From: Aquiflexum sp041749095
GTDB taxonomy: Bacteria > Bacteroidota > Bacteroidia > Cytophagales > Cyclobacteriaceae
NCBI RefSeq assembly: GCF_041749095.1
Contig: NZ_JBGTCA010000019.1
Coordinates: 1-64,000, forward strand
DNA length: 64,000 nt
Direction: 5' to 3'
This document shows positions 17,895 through 25,580 of this stretch, piece by piece; within the stretch, counting starts at the first letter, position 1, and each line of letters begins with the position of its first letter. The notes below the pieces were generated by a model. The model saw only the letters and a list, made by a program, of their open reading frames with translations, was not told the origin of the DNA and made no database searches. The translations under genes were made by a program, and so were the position numbers.

Positions 17895-18467
17895 TCAGAG
17901 CTTATCAATTACTTTTTCGATGTCCCCAAAAATATCCTCGATTGTACCAACACCATTGATTTTTGTGAATTTGCCCTGCTTTTCATAATATGCTGCAACA
18001 GGCAAGGTCTCATCCAAATAGACTCTAATTCTGGTTTCTATTTTGGACTCGTCCTGATCATCCGTGCGACCAGAGGTCTTTCCTCTCTCCCTTATCCGTT
18101 CTTTCAGCACTTTCTCTTCCACCTCCAAAGCAATCATACCTGAAATCTCCAAGTTGTTGTTTTGCATCAGCTTGTCCAAAGCTTCAGCCTGTGCGACAGT
18201 TCTTGGAAATCCATCAAAAATAAAACCATTTGAATCTTTGTTATGGGTGATTTTGTCTTCAACCATCCTTATCACAACTTCATCAGGAACCAACCTTCCT
18301 TCGTCCATATATTTTTTGGCCAACTTACCAAGCTCTGTACCTTCTCCTAAATGCTTTCTGAACAAATCACCTGTCGAAAGGTGTGTCAGGTGGTATTTAT
18401 CGATGATTTTTTCACTTTGGGTTCCTTTACCTGCCCCGGGAGGGCCAAATAACACAATATTGAGCAT
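17895..18467 (-). CDS. adk: Adenylate kinase
   Basis: Interconverts AMP + ATP and 2 ADP. The 190 aa make the short form without a zinc-binding lid. P-loop FGPPGAGKGTQS, AMP-site LSTGDLFRKHL and DGFPRTVAQAEAL, and the lid arginines (RERGKTSGRTDDQDESKIETR, in two pieces: RERGKTSGRTDD and ESKIETR) are all present. It follows hpt by 30 bp and is probably co-transcribed with it, giving a purine salvage pair, and ends at a strong hairpin. Confidence 0.96.
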   Translation of the reverse strand: MLNIVLFGPPGAGKGTQSEKIIDKYHLTHLSTGDLFRKHLGEGTELGKLAKKYMDEGRLVPDEVVIRMVEDKITHNKDSNGFIFDGFPRTVAQAEALDKLMQNNNLEISGMIALEVEEKVLKERIRERGKTSGRTDDQDESKIETRIRVYLDETLPVAAYYEKQGKFTKINGVGTIEDIFGDIEKVIDKL

Positions 18468-18497
18468 GATCTATTTCTTTTGTTTTTATAATGAAAA

Positions 18498-19025
18498 CTA
18501 TTTTAATTGGTATAAAGCAGGCAAGTTTCTTCCTAATCCATCATAATCCAATCCATACCCCACCACAAACCTATTTGGAATTTCAAACCCAACATAATCA
18601 ATATTGATGTCATGAACCAGAGCATCAGGCTTTAATAGTAGGGAAGCTACCGCAATTTTTTTTGGTTTTCTTTCTTTAACAAGTTCCAAAAGAAATTTCA
18701 TACTCAAACCTGTATCAACAATATCCTCAACAATAATTACTGATTTTCCCTCTATATCTAAATCCAGTCCAATTAAACTCTTTACTTCACCGCTAGACTT
18801 GGTTCCCATATATGAGGCTACCTTAATAAAAGTAACCTCAACAGGAACTTTAATATTTTTGGTCAGATCAGATAAAAACATGAAGGCACCGTTTAATACT
18901 CCTATCAGGACTGCAGGGCCCTCTGAAAAATCGTTTGATATTTCAGAAGCCAGTTCCTCTATTCGCTTTTTCAGCACATGAGCACTTATATAAGGTACAA
19001 ATTCTTTATCTTTTATCAATACCAT
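18498..19025 (-). CDS. hpt: Hypoxanthine phosphoribosyltransferase
   Basis: Salvages hypoxanthine or guanine to IMP or GMP using PRPP. The 175 aa contain the type I PRTase PRPP loop VIIVEDIVDTGLSMKFLL, the pyrophosphate loop LIGVLNGAFMFLSDL, the lysine region and the C-terminal base-binding VGYGLDYDGLGRNLP. I start at ATG 19025. The longer frame begins with a TTG at 19037 that lies in the T-run of the upstream hairpin. It is followed by adk. Confidence 0.94.
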   Translation of the reverse strand: MVLIKDKEFVPYISAHVLKKRIEELASEISNDFSEGPAVLIGVLNGAFMFLSDLTKNIKVPVEVTFIKVASYMGTKSSGEVKSLIGLDLDIEGKSVIIVEDIVDTGLSMKFLLELVKERKPKKIAVASLLLKPDALVHDINIDYVGFEIPNRFVVGYGLDYDGLGRNLPALYQLK

Positions 19026-19031
19026 CTTATG

Positions 19032-19058
19032 AAACAAAAATGCCCTTTATTAAAGGGC
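19032..19058 (-). terminator. Terminator hairpin before hpt
   Basis: Palindrome GCCCTTTA/TAAAGGGC (19042-19058) followed on the minus strand by ATTTTTG. It would end transcription of the upstream peptidase gene. A -7 box lies just upstream (19070 to 19063), so the hairpin may also lie in the hpt leader. Confidence 0.75.
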
Positions 19059-19062
19059 GCTA

Positions 19063-19070
19063 CAAATATA
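19063..19070 (-). promoter_or_regulatory. hpt -7 promoter box candidate
   Basis: Minus-strand TATATTTG (TAnnTTTG) about 37 bp before the hpt ATG at 19025, preceded by a T-run. Confidence 0.4.
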
Positions 19071-19110
19071 AAAAAAAAAGCTTGGCCATCTTGGATTTGG
19101 ATATTAATCC

Positions 19111-20019
19111 TTATAAATGTTTCATCAAATACCTGTACATAGCCAGCATTGATTCCAGATCAAGAAGGGAGACCTTCTCTGATGGGGTATGAACATTATC
19201 CTCTGCTGCACCAATAAAACACCAATCAATAGCATAAGGTGAGAGTTGTATTTCCCTTCCGTCACTACCACCTGTACCTTCTACTTCTAATTGAAAAGGG
19301 ATGCCACTGTCCAATGCCAATCTTATAATTCTATCCAAATATATTTTTCTGGGGATGAATTTGTCACGCATGGAGATGACTACTCCTTGATGATGCTCAA
19401 TTCCATCTGTAATCCAGGTAATGTCCGAAACTAATGCCTGTTTGATTGGAAAAGTCTCCTCAATAAATTTTAGTAAAAAAGGAACACTTCCTCCTCCATG
19501 TTCTTCATAGGTTGAAAAAACGACCCAACCATGTTCAAGGGATTCACACATTTTTAGACAATTATAAATACCCAATCTGTTGTCTAAGTATGCAGCCTGA
19601 ATAAATTCTTTATCAATCCTTATGTTTTGTGCATAGGATAATAAAGTTCCCCTTTCAATTGACCTTGGAAAATCGTGAAATAAATCTCCCTCTTTTTCAA
19701 CAATTTTACACAAAATAGGACCTAAACTATCCTTTCCAACGATATATTCATCACTATCCACCTCAGGGCCGCCTATTGGCACAAGTTGATTTTCATACCT
19801 GACTGTAAAACCAATAGTATCTATATGGGCAAATACAGCGGTTCTTGGTTTCCCAAATTTCAGTAATAAGCAATCCTGAAACCTTTCTCCAAAATAAAAA
19901 TCAGGCTGAACTTTCCACTGAAATTTCCGTTGTTGGATGTAGTCAATCAAAAATTCTGTCATAGAACGCTCATCTCCTGAGACACTTTGTATATTAAGTA
20001 ACTTGTTGAGCAGTTCCAT
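19111..20019 (-). CDS. M42/M20-like metallopeptidase (aminopeptidase)
   Basis: Predicted co-catalytic di-zinc aminopeptidase of about 302 aa. Candidate metal ligands appear in family order: FAHIDTIGF (His, Asp), AAYLDNRLGIYN (bridging Asp), STYEEHGGGSV (catalytic Glu pair), LVSDITW (Asp) and a late His in EDNVHTPSEKVS. This arrangement fits the M42 glutamyl-aminopeptidase or cellulase-M group. I start at ATG 20019 (MELLNKLLNIQSVSGDE); a GTG at 20055 is possible. No signal peptide, so cytosolic peptide turnover is likely. Confidence 0.8.
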   Translation of the reverse strand: MELLNKLLNIQSVSGDERSMTEFLIDYIQQRKFQWKVQPDFYFGERFQDCLLLKFGKPRTAVFAHIDTIGFTVRYENQLVPIGGPEVDSDEYIVGKDSLGPILCKIVEKEGDLFHDFPRSIERGTLLSYAQNIRIDKEFIQAAYLDNRLGIYNCLKMCESLEHGWVVFSTYEEHGGGSVPFLLKFIEETFPIKQALVSDITWITDGIEHHQGVVISMRDKFIPRKIYLDRIIRLALDSGIPFQLEVEGTGGSDGREIQLSPYAIDWCFIGAAEDNVHTPSEKVSLLDLESMLAMYRYLMKHL

Positions 20020-20111
20020 TTTAGTGTAATTTTGCTTGTTTTGGCTTAGTTTCACAAATATGAAAATTTGAAAAGATTTTTGATAAAGTTTAAAGTTTTA
20101 AAATATTAATA

Positions 20112-20119
20112 TACATTTG
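20112..20119 (+). promoter_or_regulatory. -7 promoter box of the OmpA-family gene
   Basis: TACATTTG (TAnnTTTG) in an AT-rich gap, 77 bp before the ATG. It implies a leader of about 70 nt, common for abundant OM proteins. Confidence 0.45.
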
Positions 20120-20195
20120 TGAATAGTTAAAAGTTTATAAATTTGAAATCAAATCAATTAAACACTCAAAATCTGAACGTAAAAAATTTTTTATT

Positions 20196-21458
20196 ATGAA
20201 AAAAATACTACTATCTACAATCATGGCTGGGTGTATTGCCTTATCGGTAAACGCCCAAAGCGACTACAATAAGTGGTCCCTAGAACTAAATGGAGGCTTT
20301 AATCATGTACAAGCTCCATTGACTCCTAACTATTTCTCACCCATCGCATTAGGTCATGTTGACTTCGGTGTTAGATACATGTTCAATGACAAGTTTGGAG
20401 CCAAACTTGATTATGGACTTGGCTCTTTCAACGAGAAAAGTGACTCTCCTACGTTTTCTACCGGTTATTACAGGTTGAATCTTCAGGGTGTGGCTAATTT
20501 GGGAAGAATTATGAAGTGGGAATCGTTCACAAGAACGTTCAATCTGTTAGGTCACCTTGGTGCTGGAATAGGTCAAGTAAGACCTGATGCAAATCCATTG
20601 GACGACAATGTCTTTAACCTAATGGCCGGTCTTACTGGCCAAATTAAGCTTGGTGAAAGAGTAGCTCTAACAGGTGATATCAGTGCCCTCGCTAACGGAA
20701 GACAAACTGTTTCTTTTGATGGGAATACTAATGTACCTACAACTGATCCAACTTACCATGGTCCGAAAGCGAACTGGTGGACTGGAACAATAGGATTGAA
20801 TTTCTACCTTGGAAAAGCCTCTACTCATGCCGATTGGTATGTTGAAGCTGATAAATATGCTACAAAAGCAGAATTGGCTCAACAAATCGGTGAAATCAAA
20901 GATATGTTGAAAGACTCTGATGGAGATGGTATTCCTGATTATTTGGATAAAGAACCAAACACCCCTGCAGGTGCAAGAGTTGATAATATGGGTAGAACCT
21001 TAGATTCTGATGGTGACGGAATTCCTGACCATTTGGACAAATGTCCTTTTGCTCCCGGACCTGCCTCAAATAACGGTTGTCCAATTGAAGAAGAAGTTAA
21101 AGAAGTTGATTACTTCAAGAAAGCTATTAATGAAGGTTATGTAAATGTTTATTTTGCATTTGATAGTGCTAAGCCCCTTGGATATTCAGCTTCAGCCACA
21201 AATTATGTTGCTAATTTCTTAAAAAGGAATCCAGGAGTGAAATTAGAAGTCAAAGGTTATGCTGATGAAATCGGACCTGAAGATTATAATATGAAACTTT
21301 CTGAAAGAAGAGCTAAAACTGTTTATGATTTGTTGATCACAACAGGTATAGATGCATCCAGAATTACATATAAAGGCTACGGCGAAGATACAAGTGTAGA
21401 TAAGAATTCTGCTGACGCCAGACAACTAGCTAGAAGAGTAAGTTTTGAAGTGAAATAG
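20196..21458 (+). CDS. OmpA family outer-membrane protein with thrombospondin type 3 repeats
   Basis: Structural outer-membrane protein (420 aa) that anchors the membrane to peptidoglycan. It has a signal peptide (1-20, ALSVNAQ), an N-terminal eight-strand beta-barrel (about 25-212), then two calcium-binding type 3 repeats with DSDGDGIPD (about 240-290). The C-terminal OmpA/MotB domain (about 305-420) has VYFAFDSAK, GYADEIGPEDYN (peptidoglycan-binding Asp) and LSERRAKTVYD (Arg). Own promoter and strong terminator, so a single-gene unit, probably highly expressed. Confidence 0.93.
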   Translation: MKKILLSTIMAGCIALSVNAQSDYNKWSLELNGGFNHVQAPLTPNYFSPIALGHVDFGVRYMFNDKFGAKLDYGLGSFNEKSDSPTFSTGYYRLNLQGVANLGRIMKWESFTRTFNLLGHLGAGIGQVRPDANPLDDNVFNLMAGLTGQIKLGERVALTGDISALANGRQTVSFDGNTNVPTTDPTYHGPKANWWTGTIGLNFYLGKASTHADWYVEADKYATKAELAQQIGEIKDMLKDSDGDGIPDYLDKEPNTPAGARVDNMGRTLDSDGDGIPDHLDKCPFAPGPASNNGCPIEEEVKEVDYFKKAINEGYVNVYFAFDSAKPLGYSASATNYVANFLKRNPGVKLEVKGYADEIGPEDYNMKLSERRAKTVYDLLITTGIDASRITYKGYGEDTSVDKNSADARQLARRVSFEVK

Positions 21459-21480
21459 TAATCAATAGATATAAATAATA

Positions 21481-21508
21481 GCCCGATCCCAAAGATCGGG
21501 CTTTTTTT
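21481..21508 (+). terminator. Rho-independent terminator after the OmpA-family gene
   Basis: Stem GCCCGATC/GATCGGGC (21481-21488 with 21494-21501), loop CCAAA, then seven T. Very strong form, 22 bp past the stop. Confidence 0.92.
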
Positions 21509-21581
21509 ATGTAAATCTTCGCAGGTTAAATTAAAGTTAATTTATCGATATTTGTTTTTGTGAAATTTATAGCCAAAAGCC

Positions 21582-22235
21582 ATGTTTATACTTGACAAGA
21601 CAAATTCTATTGCCAATCAATATCTGTTCGAATTACGGGATAAAAGCATACAAATTGACCGCCTCCGCTTCAGAAAAAACCTTGAAAGGCTTGGGAAAAT
21701 TATGGCTTATGAAATCTCCAAGTCTCTTCACTATTCCTCCAGAACAATTGAAACCCCTTTAGGAAATGCTACTATCCCTTTAATGCAAGAACAGCCGGTT
21801 CTGATTTCTGTAATGAGGGCTGCTATTCCCTTTTTCCAAGGATTCTTGAATTTTTTTGATGCAGCGGATAGTGGCTTTATTGGTGCCTATCGGGTAGCTG
21901 AAAAACCATGCTCCAAAGAAGTAGAAATCGATTACTTGTACCAAGCCGCACCTAGTCTAGAAGGAAAGGAAGTTATCATTATTGATCCTATGCTGGCCAC
22001 CGGCAAATCATTTATAAATACCGTAGAAAACCTACTCCTTACCCATGGAAATCCAACCATGATCCATATTGCATGTGTTATCGCAGCACCTGAAGGAATT
22101 GACTACATTAAAAATCAATTGCGTATTCCCTTTACACTTTGGATTTGTTCATTGGATGAAAAGTTAAATGACAGATCCTATATTATTCCCGGTTTAGGAG
22201 ATGCCGGAGATTTATGTTTTGGTCAAAAACTTTAA
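21582..22235 (+). CDS. upp: Uracil phosphoribosyltransferase
   Basis: Salvages uracil to UMP with PRPP. The 217 aa contain the PRPP loop IIIDPMLATGKSFI and the uracil-binding C-terminus LNDRSYIIPGLGDAGDLCFG; both are diagnostic. Upstream motifs such as VLISVMRAAIPFFQG also fit. The antiporter gene begins 6 bp downstream, suggesting an operon without an obvious metabolic link. Confidence 0.93.
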   Translation: MFILDKTNSIANQYLFELRDKSIQIDRLRFRKNLERLGKIMAYEISKSLHYSSRTIETPLGNATIPLMQEQPVLISVMRAAIPFFQGFLNFFDAADSGFIGAYRVAEKPCSKEVEIDYLYQAAPSLEGKEVIIIDPMLATGKSFINTVENLLLTHGNPTMIHIACVIAAPEGIDYIKNQLRIPFTLWICSLDEKLNDRSYIIPGLGDAGDLCFGQKL

Positions 22236-22241
22236 ATAAAA

Positions 22242-23165
22242 ATGGATTACCTGTTTTTAGTGATCGGGCTGGCCATTTTGTTGGCAGGAGGAAAATTTTT
22301 AGTTGATGGTGCCTCAGGATTGGCTTTAAAATTTGGGCTTAGTCAAGGTCTGATCGGGCTTACTATTGTGGCATTTGGCACTTCAGCTCCAGAGTTACTT
22401 GTGAGTATCAATGCGGCCATCAAGGGCAATAGTGATATTGCCTTGGGGAATGTCATTGGATCAAATATTTCAAATATTTCTTTGGTATTGGGAATAAGTG
22501 CAATGATTTTTCCCATAGTTATATTGAAGTCAGTAATCAAATTAGATTATTTGACAGCTCTATTAAGTTCTGTTCTTTTCTATGTGATGGCGTTGAATGG
22601 TACCATTTCGCGATGGGAAGGATTGATACTTTTTATTTTACTTATCTTGATAAACATTTATTTTTTCAGAAAGCTTTCAGGGGGAGACCACCTGGCTTCA
22701 GACGATACCTCTATTACAATCCATCCACTTTGGAAAACCATTGTGTTATTGATAGCCGGGATTTTAGGTTTGTTTTTTGGCTCGGATATGTTGGTGGACA
22801 GTGCGGTAAATATTTCCAAGAATTTGGGAATCAGTGAGCGGGTAATCGGTGTTACAATCATCGCAATTGGTACAAGTCTTCCTGAACTGGTAACCTCCGT
22901 GATTGCTGCATTGAATAAAAAAACGGATATCGCAATAGGAAATATCCTTGGAAGCAATATCATGAATGTTTTGTCAATCATAGGTATTACAGCATTGGTC
23001 AGCCCGATTCAGGTTTCAGATTTGTTTCTTAAACAGGATTTTATTTGGATGATCGGATTTACCTTAATCTTGTTCCCAATACTCAAGTCCAAATTGACCG
23101 TTTCTAAAAGAGAAGGATTTATATTATTGGTATTGTATGGGTTATATTTATATGTAATAATATGA
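22242..23165 (+). CDS. Calcium/sodium antiporter, CaCA family (YrbG-like)
   Basis: Inner-membrane cation exchanger of 307 aa with about ten TM helices. The two alpha-repeats of the family are clear: first VAFGTSAPELLVSINAAIKG with ALGNVIGSNISN, second IAIGTSLPELVTSVIAALNK with AIGNILGSNIMN. The Glu and Asn residues in these are the ion ligands. It probably extrudes Ca2+ against Na+ or H+; the exact ions are not certain. Its TGA overlaps the start of the next gene by 4 nt (ATGA). Confidence 0.9.
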   Translation: MDYLFLVIGLAILLAGGKFLVDGASGLALKFGLSQGLIGLTIVAFGTSAPELLVSINAAIKGNSDIALGNVIGSNISNISLVLGISAMIFPIVILKSVIKLDYLTALLSSVLFYVMALNGTISRWEGLILFILLILINIYFFRKLSGGDHLASDDTSITIHPLWKTIVLLIAGILGLFFGSDMLVDSAVNISKNLGISERVIGVTIIAIGTSLPELVTSVIAALNKKTDIAIGNILGSNIMNVLSIIGITALVSPIQVSDLFLKQDFIWMIGFTLILFPILKSKLTVSKREGFILLVLYGLYLYVII

Positions 23166-23620
23166 GCACATACATCATTAAATTTCTTACCATATTTTTT
23201 GCATGTCTCTTCAAATTCATAGCAGGGCCTGTATTGGGTGCTGCTGCAGGCTACAACCTTACGGAAATAATCATAGTATCAGTGGGTGGAATGATGACTT
23301 CAGTCGTTGGTACGACCTATTTGGGGGATTGGTTTAAATCTCACTGGAACTTAAGAATTACGAAAAACCGAAAAAAATTCACTCCAAAAACACGGCGAAT
23401 AGTCAGAGTTTGGAAAAAATTTGGGCCTTTAGGGGTCGCTGTTCTGACCCCTGTTTTCCTTACTCCAATAGGTGGATCAATAGTTCTGAATGCTTTTAAT
23501 GTGGAAAAGAAAAAAATATTCTTTTATATGTTGGCCAGTGCCATGTTTTGGGCCTTAATTTTGGGTTATTCAATACATTGGTTGCTGAATATTCCATTCT
23601 TTGACAACCTACTCCGTTAG
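23162..23620 (+). CDS. Small membrane protein of unknown function coupled to the antiporter
   Basis: Membrane protein of 152 aa with about four hydrophobic segments (about 4-25, 35-55, 88-110 and 120-143) and a strongly basic loop (about 60-87, WNLRITKNRKKFTPKTRR) facing the cytosol by the positive-inside rule. It vaguely resembles small multidrug-export/SNARE-associated-type proteins (GPLGVAVLTPVFLTPIGG), but I do not assign it. It is translationally coupled to the antiporter (ATGA) and its end overlaps sdaA convergently by 12 bp. A role linked to ion transport is inference from coupling only. Confidence 0.7.
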   Translation: MSTYIIKFLTIFFACLFKFIAGPVLGAAAGYNLTEIIIVSVGGMMTSVVGTTYLGDWFKSHWNLRITKNRKKFTPKTRRIVRVWKKFGPLGVAVLTPVFLTPIGGSIVLNAFNVEKKKIFFYMLASAMFWALILGYSIHWLLNIPFFDNLLR

Positions 23621-24517
23621 GTCCTCATCTGGAAGTATCTCAATATCCTGGATTAATACCCGCTTGGAAATTTCCTGACCAGTCAAAGTCGCTGCTAGTC
23701 CACCCATCGCTGTTTCCTTGTACCTGCTTTCCATACTGGATCCAATTTCCCCCATTGCATCGATACATTCATCAACAGGAATCACAGCGTTGACTCCGGC
23801 CAGAGCTATTTGAGCAGAACTATTAGCGATCGCCACTGCACTTGCATTTCTGACGACACAAGGAATTTCTACCAACCCAGCAACCGGATCACAGACCAAG
23901 CCTAGCATACATTGGATAGTAATAGCTACCGCATTGAATATTTGGTCAACGGAACCATCAAGACAGTAAACAATGGCTCCGGAGGCCATTGCGGCAGCAG
24001 AACCGGTCTCGGCCTGACATCCCCCGACCGCGCCGGCAAGGCTTGCTTTCTGCTCTATAATCAAAGCAATCCCAGCTCCAACAAGAAGCCCCTCCAGTAT
24101 TTTTCTATCATCCAAAGAATGTATTTCCTGTAGTGTATATAATACTCCCGGCAAGATCCCTGAAGCTCCGGCAGTTGGCGCAGCCACCACTCGACCCATA
24201 CAGGAATTCACTTCCTTTGCGGCCAAAGCACGTGATATTAGTTTTTGGAATTCAATAGAAAGGACAGCTAGTGGATGATTATAAACCTTCTTTGCTCCAT
24301 TGTTGATCATTCCTGATCTTGAGGTCATATCTTCTGACAAACCGGTCTCAACAGCCTCTTTCATCACCTCATACGCTTTTGATAGACCTGACCAGATTTC
24401 ATCTTCTGTAACACCCTTTTGGGAAACCTCATATTGCAAAACGGATTCAAATAGATTCAGTTGATTGGCTTTACAATATTCTTTCCATTCTATAAAACTT
24501 TCAAAAAGAAAACTCAT
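23609..24517 (-). CDS. sdaAA: L-serine dehydratase, iron-sulfur type, alpha subunit
   Basis: Deaminates L-serine to pyruvate with a [4Fe-4S] cluster. The 302 aa match the catalytic alpha chain: NSCMGRVVAAPTAGASGILPG, then the cluster cysteines in VGGCQAETGSAA, LVCDPVAGLVE and IPCVVRNASA. The beta (substrate/ACT-like) domain is not fused and no gene for it is adjacent, so a partner must be encoded elsewhere or the protein works alone. It converges on the small membrane protein with a 12-bp overlap. The 5' region lacks a clear -7 box. Confidence 0.88.
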   Translation of the reverse strand: MSFLFESFIEWKEYCKANQLNLFESVLQYEVSQKGVTEDEIWSGLSKAYEVMKEAVETGLSEDMTSRSGMINNGAKKVYNHPLAVLSIEFQKLISRALAAKEVNSCMGRVVAAPTAGASGILPGVLYTLQEIHSLDDRKILEGLLVGAGIALIIEQKASLAGAVGGCQAETGSAAAMASGAIVYCLDGSVDQIFNAVAITIQCMLGLVCDPVAGLVEIPCVVRNASAVAIANSSAQIALAGVNAVIPVDECIDAMGEIGSSMESRYKETAMGGLAATLTGQEISKRVLIQDIEILPDEDLTE

Positions 24518-24564
24518 TATAATTTGGGTTTAAATACAGAACAAATTTGGATATTCTACATCAC

Positions 24565-24601
24565 AAAAAAAAGGCCTTCAAATCCAAGATATGAAGGCCT
24601 T
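24565..24601 (-). terminator. Rho-independent terminator of the sigma/anti-sigma/FKBP operon
   Basis: Minus-strand stem of 10 bp (AAGGCCTTCA/TGAAGGCCTT, 24571-24580 with 24592-24601), 11-nt loop, followed by eight T. It ends the operon 18 bp after the FKBP gene. Confidence 0.92.
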
Positions 24602-24618
24602 CAGCAGTTATATTATAT

Positions 24619-25578
24619 TTAACGAACTTCCACAATCTTCACCATAAACCTGATAGGTTCTTTTGGTCTCGCTATCTGGTTGATGAAGCCTTTTTCGAAA
24701 AGGTCTTTCCTGATTATGTATGGGAAAACTTGTGTGGAATTTGTAAAACCCAAATCGGATGGTATGAGCAATTCCAGTTCCATATCCTTTTTAACCCCAA
24801 ACAAACCCAAATTCAAAAATTTCAAATTTCCTTCATTACCAATTGTAGCCTGTACAGGTGCATTAGGCGCATTTTCGGCTATAGGATCAGTGCTATCCAA
24901 CTGAAATAACTGGAATGTGAAACGGACAATATCACTGTTGGCAGAAACCTTTGAATCCTCTGCCCCTTCCTCAAGGGTTTTAACATACATACCCTCTGAA
25001 GTTTTCTCAAATCCCTCTAACTCATTCTCAGAAATAAAGTCCTCCATTAATTCTTCCTCGAAGACCTTTAGTTCAGCCTCGGTGTAGGTGTCAACGAATT
25101 TCATTTTGATTACCAAATTGGAATTAGGTAGAATCAATTGTTGGTAACTATAAGTTTGATAGCCTAAATAGGAAGGGACATATAGTATTAAAGTTTCACC
25201 GGTTTTGGCCATCCCGGAGGCAAAATTCATAGCCCTGGGAACCAGTCCGCTATCATTGTGGACATATAATCTAGGCCTTTCAGTTTCATCCATATAGCTT
25301 TCAATCAATTGGTCATCTGTGGTTCTGATTTCATAATAAACTCCAACCACTTCATTGTTGACGATTTGATTGCCTGTAGCATTGACCACTTCTTTTCTGT
25401 AGAAATATCCTACCGGACTTTCAACTGCATCTATGGAATTTCTGGATAAATATTCTCTTAATAACCTGTCATCCTTTTCCATTGATTTCTGAAGGTCAGA
25501 CTCGGACTCCGGAAAGCATGCCGTCAACCCATACATAACAATTCCGATCATTATCGGAACAACTCTTCTGTTTATCAT
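24619..25578 (-). CDS. FKBP-like peptidyl-prolyl isomerase lipoprotein, two-domain
   Basis: Predicted periplasmic lipoprotein (319 aa) with lipobox GLTAC (C21). After a short helical segment (REYLSRNSIDAVES), a first FKBP-like domain runs about 55-165 (VGVYYEIRTTDDQLIESY, VPRAMNFASGMAKTGETL, IPS-like VPSYLGYQ, LPNSNLVIKMKFVD). A second, more degenerate one runs about 180-319 with similar YFKSDLG-type features (LIPSDLGFT). Several PPIase active-site aromatics are not obvious, so it may be a chaperone rather than an isomerase. Last gene of the sigma-factor operon, 2 bp after the barrel-type protein, so perhaps a folding factor for an OM protein. Confidence 0.75.
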   Translation of the reverse strand: MINRRVVPIMIGIVMYGLTACFPESESDLQKSMEKDDRLLREYLSRNSIDAVESPVGYFYRKEVVNATGNQIVNNEVVGVYYEIRTTDDQLIESYMDETERPRLYVHNDSGLVPRAMNFASGMAKTGETLILYVPSYLGYQTYSYQQLILPNSNLVIKMKFVDTYTEAELKVFEEELMEDFISENELEGFEKTSEGMYVKTLEEGAEDSKVSANSDIVRFTFQLFQLDSTDPIAENAPNAPVQATIGNEGNLKFLNLGLFGVKKDMELELLIPSDLGFTNSTQVFPYIIRKDLFEKGFINQIARPKEPIRFMVKIVEVR

Positions 25579-25580
25579 TA

